Assembly (NCBI RefSeq): GCF_025369935.1
Contig: NZ_CP104467.1
Coordinates: 3,727,001-3,791,000 of the forward strand
DNA length: 64,000 nt
Reading direction: 5' to 3'
Source of the DNA: Paenibacillus andongensis
GTDB taxonomy: Bacteria > Bacillota > Bacilli > Paenibacillales > NBRC-103111
Each line of letters begins with the position of its first letter. Within the stretch, counting starts at the first letter, position 1. Positions 61,375 to 64,000 of the stretch are shown here, one piece after another. The notes below the pieces were generated by a model that was not told the origin of the DNA, did not search any database, and saw only the letters and a list, made by a program, of their open reading frames with translations. The position numbers and the translations under genes were made by a program.

Positions 61375-62569
61375 CCGGATTCTTGTTATACTGTTGCTTT
61401 TGCCCATGCTTACAGGTTGCTGGGATCGTTTAGAAATCGAAGATCGAGCCGTTGTGTTAGCGATTGCCATCGATGAGGCCAAACCGCAAGAGGCGAATGA
61501 AAGCAGCAATGCAACACAGATACTTAAAGCTCCTAAGTCGAATAAAAGTTTAATACGACTCACTGTACAAATTGCCGTTCCAGGACGCATTCCTTTGGGT
61601 ACAGGTGGTACCGGAGGCGTTCCGGCTGGGCAGAAACCAGTCTGGGTGCTGAGCAGCATCGGGAGTACCATTAACGATTCCATCATGAATCTGCAGCAGC
61701 AACTGGCAGATCGCCTATTCTTCGGACATTTGCGTGTAATCGTCGTGTCCGAAGTAATGGCAAGGAAGGGAATCGAAAATGAGAAAGATTTCTTTCGTCG
61801 TCAACCTCAGGTAAGAAGAACAGTTTGGATGGTTGTATCCAAAGGGAAAGCTTCTGATATCATGAGAGCTACTCCGCAATTGGAGCGTGTTCCCACTTTA
61901 TACCTAGTAGCCACCTTAGATCATGCCAAGGAAATGGGGAAACTTCCTAATAATTTCCTAGGTGTTTTCTATAGTGCTAGTTCTGCTAAAGGACAGGAAG
62001 GATCTCTCCCTTATCTGGAATTGAAGAAAGAATCTAATATTGAAATCGCTGGAATGGCATATTTTAAAGGTGACAAAATGGAGGGAATCACTACGCCTCT
62101 ACAAATCGGTCACTTTATGGCAATGAAGCAAATCAATCCCGGTGGATATAGCGTCATCACACATATACCCGGATCTGACACTTCTGTCATATTTCAATCT
62201 ACCCATCGTAAAGCGAAAATCACAACAGAAATCAAAGACGGTAAAATTCATGCCAAAGTTGTGAGTCAAATCGAAGGAGATTTACGGGAGAAATCGAATG
62301 AAAATTTGACGTTAACGAAGGAAACGATTAAAAAATTAGAGCAATCCATAGAAAAGGACGGGAAAATAGGGTTTGAAAAACTAATTCACCAGACCCAAAA
62401 GGACGGTTGCGACATTTTCGGTTTCGGGGAAGACGTGCGTGCTTTCCATCCTTCCTATTGGAATAGGGAAATTAAAACGAAGCAGAAATGGGAAGAGATG
62501 TATCGTGAAATGTCCGTTGAGGTAAGTCTACGTATAAATATTCGACGAATTGGCACAAAAACCAAATAA
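61346..62569 (+). CDS. Germinant receptor C subunit (Ger(x)C lipoprotein), operon 2
   Basis: Ger(x)C lipoprotein of 407 residues. The signal peptide ends in lipobox LTGC, lipidated Cys near residue 25, then WDRLEIEDRAVVLAIAID as in GerKC. A Gly-rich stretch (GTGGTGGVPAGQ near 87) is an insertion compared with operon 1. The C-terminal KWEEMYREMSVEVSLRINI is conserved. GTG 61346 follows AAGGGGAG; GTG 61355 is an alternative start. Confidence 0.9.
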   Translation: MINVWRKRISRILVILLLLPMLTGCWDRLEIEDRAVVLAIAIDEAKPQEANESSNATQILKAPKSNKSLIRLTVQIAVPGRIPLGTGGTGGVPAGQKPVWVLSSIGSTINDSIMNLQQQLADRLFFGHLRVIVVSEVMARKGIENEKDFFRRQPQVRRTVWMVVSKGKASDIMRATPQLERVPTLYLVATLDHAKEMGKLPNNFLGVFYSASSAKGQEGSLPYLELKKESNIEIAGMAYFKGDKMEGITTPLQIGHFMAMKQINPGGYSVITHIPGSDTSVIFQSTHRKAKITTEIKDGKIHAKVVSQIEGDLREKSNENLTLTKETIKKLEQSIEKDGKIGFEKLIHQTQKDGCDIFGFGEDVRAFHPSYWNREIKTKQKWEEMYREMSVEVSLRINIRRIGTKTK

Positions 62570-62635
62570 TCCGTTAAAGCTTGGTTCCATACTTTGAGTT
62601 TTACAACCGCGGCTCGAGTGAGAAGGGGTTCGACG

Positions 62636-62836
62636 ATGATTACCTTTAACTATTACACGGTATTGCTTTTACTAATTTCTGGGATCCTCACGCTAAGTTT
62701 TGATGTTAGAATCTATGTGAAGACGAATATGATGAAAGAAAAGAAAGGTGCCCTGATTACAGGGTGGCTCAGTATAGCCCTCGCTTTCATTTCATTTTGC
62801 ACCTACTATATGTATGAGAAATGGTTCTGGAAGTAG
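62636..62836 (+). CDS. Small two-TM protein (CLC_0170-like) linked to germination operon 2
   Basis: A 66-residue membrane protein with segments at about residues 6-24 and 40-60 separated by a basic loop (YVKTNMMKEKKG). Length and layout resemble small CLC_0170-type proteins found beside germination genes; the match is tentative. ATG 62636 follows GAGAAGGGG. It is 66 bases after the C subunit and ended by a terminator, so it may be a small accessory (D-type) subunit of the receptor. Confidence 0.6.
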   Translation: MITFNYYTVLLLLISGILTLSFDVRIYVKTNMMKEKKGALITGWLSIALAFISFCTYYMYEKWFWK

Positions 62837-62851
62837 ACATATTTAATGAAT

Positions 62852-62891
62852 AAACCTAATCTATTCAGCATTTGCTGAGCAGATTAGGTTT
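62852..62891. terminator. Bidirectional terminator between germination operon 2 and fabF
   Basis: AAACCTAATCT (62852-62862) and AGATTAGGTTT (62881-62891) pair perfectly, with an inner CAGCA/TGCTG stem. TATTTTG follows. Confidence 0.85.
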
Positions 62892-62922
62892 ATTTTGTAA
62901 GTGAGTAGATGGTAGGGCTTGG

Positions 62923-63999
62923 TTATTCATATTTTTTGAAAATGAGGACGGCGTTATGCCCGCCAAATCCGAATGAGCTGGACAAGCCATAACGAAGTTC
63001 AGCTCGTCTTGCAACGAGTGGAACATAATCGAGATCACACTCGGGATCTGGATTTTCTAGATTAATAGTCGGAGGGATAAGGCCGTCCTGTAAGGTTTTG
63101 ATCAGCGCGACGGCTTCCACACCGCCAGCTGCGCCGAGCATATGGCCGATCATGGACTTGTTTGCGCTGATCGGCACGTCATACGCACCGCGACCAAGCA
63201 GCCGCTTGATGGCGAGCGTCTCTGAGAGATCGCCAGCGATCGTGCTCGTCGCGTGCGCGTTGATCGTGTCGATCTCCGCCGCGGCGATCCCGGCGTCGGC
63301 GATCGCTTCGCGCATGGCTCGGTAAGCTCCCGAGCCTTCAGGATCGGTCGCCACAATGTGGTAGGCGTCCGAGGTTGATCCATAGCCGACGAGCTCGGCA
63401 TGGATACGGGCTCCTCGACGCTCGGCATGCTCGAGCGACTCCAGCACGAGCACGCCGGCGCCTTCGGCGGCGACGAAGCCGTCCCGCTCCGCGTCGAACG
63501 GGCGGCTAGCCTGCTCCGGCGCGTCACAGCGCGTCGATAGCGCTGTCGCATTGCCGAAGCCCGCCAGCGCGAGGTCGGTGACCGTCGCTTCGGCGCCGCC
63601 GGCAATGACGGCGTCTGCGCCTCCGCGCTGGATAAGCTTGAAAGCTTCGCCAATGGCGTTATTTCCTGTGGCGCAAGCGGTCACTGGAGCTAGTGTTGGG
63701 CCCTTGACACCGAACAGAATACTAACCTGTGCCGCAGCCATATTGGCGATCATCATAGGGACAACGGTCGGACTCACGCGGCTGGGTCCGCGGGTCAGCA
63801 ACGTCCGGTAATTGTCCAGAATCGTCTGAATACCGCCAATGCCAGAGCCAATATAGACGCCGATACGTTCTTCATTCGTCGAATCAATCACTAAGGCCGC
63901 ATCATCAAGCGCCTGCTTGGCCGCGGCAACGGCAAATTGGCAGTATCGATCCATCCGGCGTACATCTCGCCGACCAACAGCTGCTTCTGCATCGAAATT
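62923..63999 (-). CDS. fabF: 3-oxoacyl-ACP synthase II (FabF), N-terminus outside window
   Basis: Beta-ketoacyl-ACP synthase II that elongates acyl chains in fatty-acid synthesis. About 358 residues are visible; the frame is open to the right edge (it already reads NFDAEAAVGRRDVRRMD before the first ATG at 63954), where full FabF has about 410. Catalytic residues are present: Cys in TACATG, His in NAHATST (usually NAHGTST) and His in SMIGHMLGAAG. The central part (about 63180-63620) is much richer in GC than both ends and the rest of the window. No other fab gene is visible. Confidence 0.9.
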   Translation of the reverse strand, partial: NFDAEAAVGRRDVRRMDRYCQFAVAAAKQALDDAALVIDSTNEERIGVYIGSGIGGIQTILDNYRTLLTRGPSRVSPTVVPMMIANMAAAQVSILFGVKGPTLAPVTACATGNNAIGEAFKLIQRGGADAVIAGGAEATVTDLALAGFGNATALSTRCDAPEQASRPFDAERDGFVAAEGAGVLVLESLEHAERRGARIHAELVGYGSTSDAYHIVATDPEGSGAYRAMREAIADAGIAAAEIDTINAHATSTIAGDLSETLAIKRLLGRGAYDVPISANKSMIGHMLGAAGGVEAVALIKTLQDGLIPPTINLENPDPECDLDYVPLVARRAELRYGLSSSFGFGGHNAVLIFKKYE

Positions 64000-64000
64000 C

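Noticed and set aside
63150..63653. Open frame of 167 codons overlapping fabF in another frame
   Set aside because: Its composition (Ser/Arg/Pro-rich) is that of a GC-rich out-of-frame shadow; fabF is certain here.
1..64000. tRNA, rRNA, CRISPR, insertion sequences and prophage
   Set aside because: No cloverleaf-like, rRNA-like, spacer-repeat or transposase/phage-structural sequences were noticed. The holin-like peptide lies without any other phage gene.

Overview
The window comes from a spore-forming, low-to-mid GC Bacillales bacterium, most likely Paenibacillus or a close relative. The evidence is AGGAGG-type ribosome binding sites, frequent TTG and GTG starts, two tricistronic GerA-family germination operons, an S-layer-homology protein, an intracellular subtilisin, a KinB-like kinase, a ComFB protein and an mmg-type mother-cell catabolic operon. 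No rRNA, tRNA, insertion sequence, prophage or CRISPR array was seen. Both edges cut genes: an MFS transporter on the left and fabF on the right.

Positions 1-15300 hold a truncated MFS exporter and then an 11-gene co-directional operon. It combines the methylcitrate/mmg genes (acyl-CoA dehydrogenase, methylcitrate synthase, methylcitrate dehydratase, methylisocitrate lyase, thiolase, 3-hydroxyacyl-CoA dehydrogenase) with a second acyl-CoA dehydrogenase, the fused B12-dependent isobutyryl-CoA mutase IcmF, and branched-chain 2-oxoacid dehydrogenase E1 alpha and beta. An E2-like protein follows that consists of the catalytic domain alone and has Tyr in place of the catalytic His. A consensus CcpA (cre) site lies upstream. 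The set would convert branched-chain amino-acid and propionyl units to pyruvate, succinate and acetyl-CoA, probably during sporulation.

Positions 15400-25000 hold small membrane proteins, GNAT, FkbM and class I methyltransferases, an SLH-PrcB protein behind an ECF-like promoter, an MreB paralog with two small unknown partners, VOC, GrpB and NlpC/P60 proteins, and a NiaP-like transporter. Positions 25000-42500 hold the first germination operon (candidate SigG promoter), a NarL-type two-component system, an Rrf2 regulator with a palindromic operator at a QorB-like reductase, a frameshifted hemD-like gene, cardiolipin synthase, and a MarR regulator with palindromic operators in front of an ArsA-like ATPase.

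Positions 42600-53100 hold comFB and a sugar-type ABC importer without its ATPase. The importer is linked to a Cys/Met-metabolism PLP enzyme, a GntR/LacI-hybrid regulator and a PhyH dioxygenase. Methyltransferase, SDR, ThuA-like and AlaX-type genes follow. Positions 53150-53640 carry a c-di-GMP-I riboswitch directly ahead of a 32-residue holin-like (type I toxin-like) peptide that is too short for routine ORF calling. This is the most intriguing locus in the window.

Positions 53765-64000 hold an intracellular subtilisin, a 54-codon gene, an unrecognised 228-residue protein, a CGNR regulator divergent from a DinB protein across a long inverted repeat, a KinB-like kinase, a second GerA-type operon with a small membrane protein, and the 3' part of fabF with a GC-rich core.
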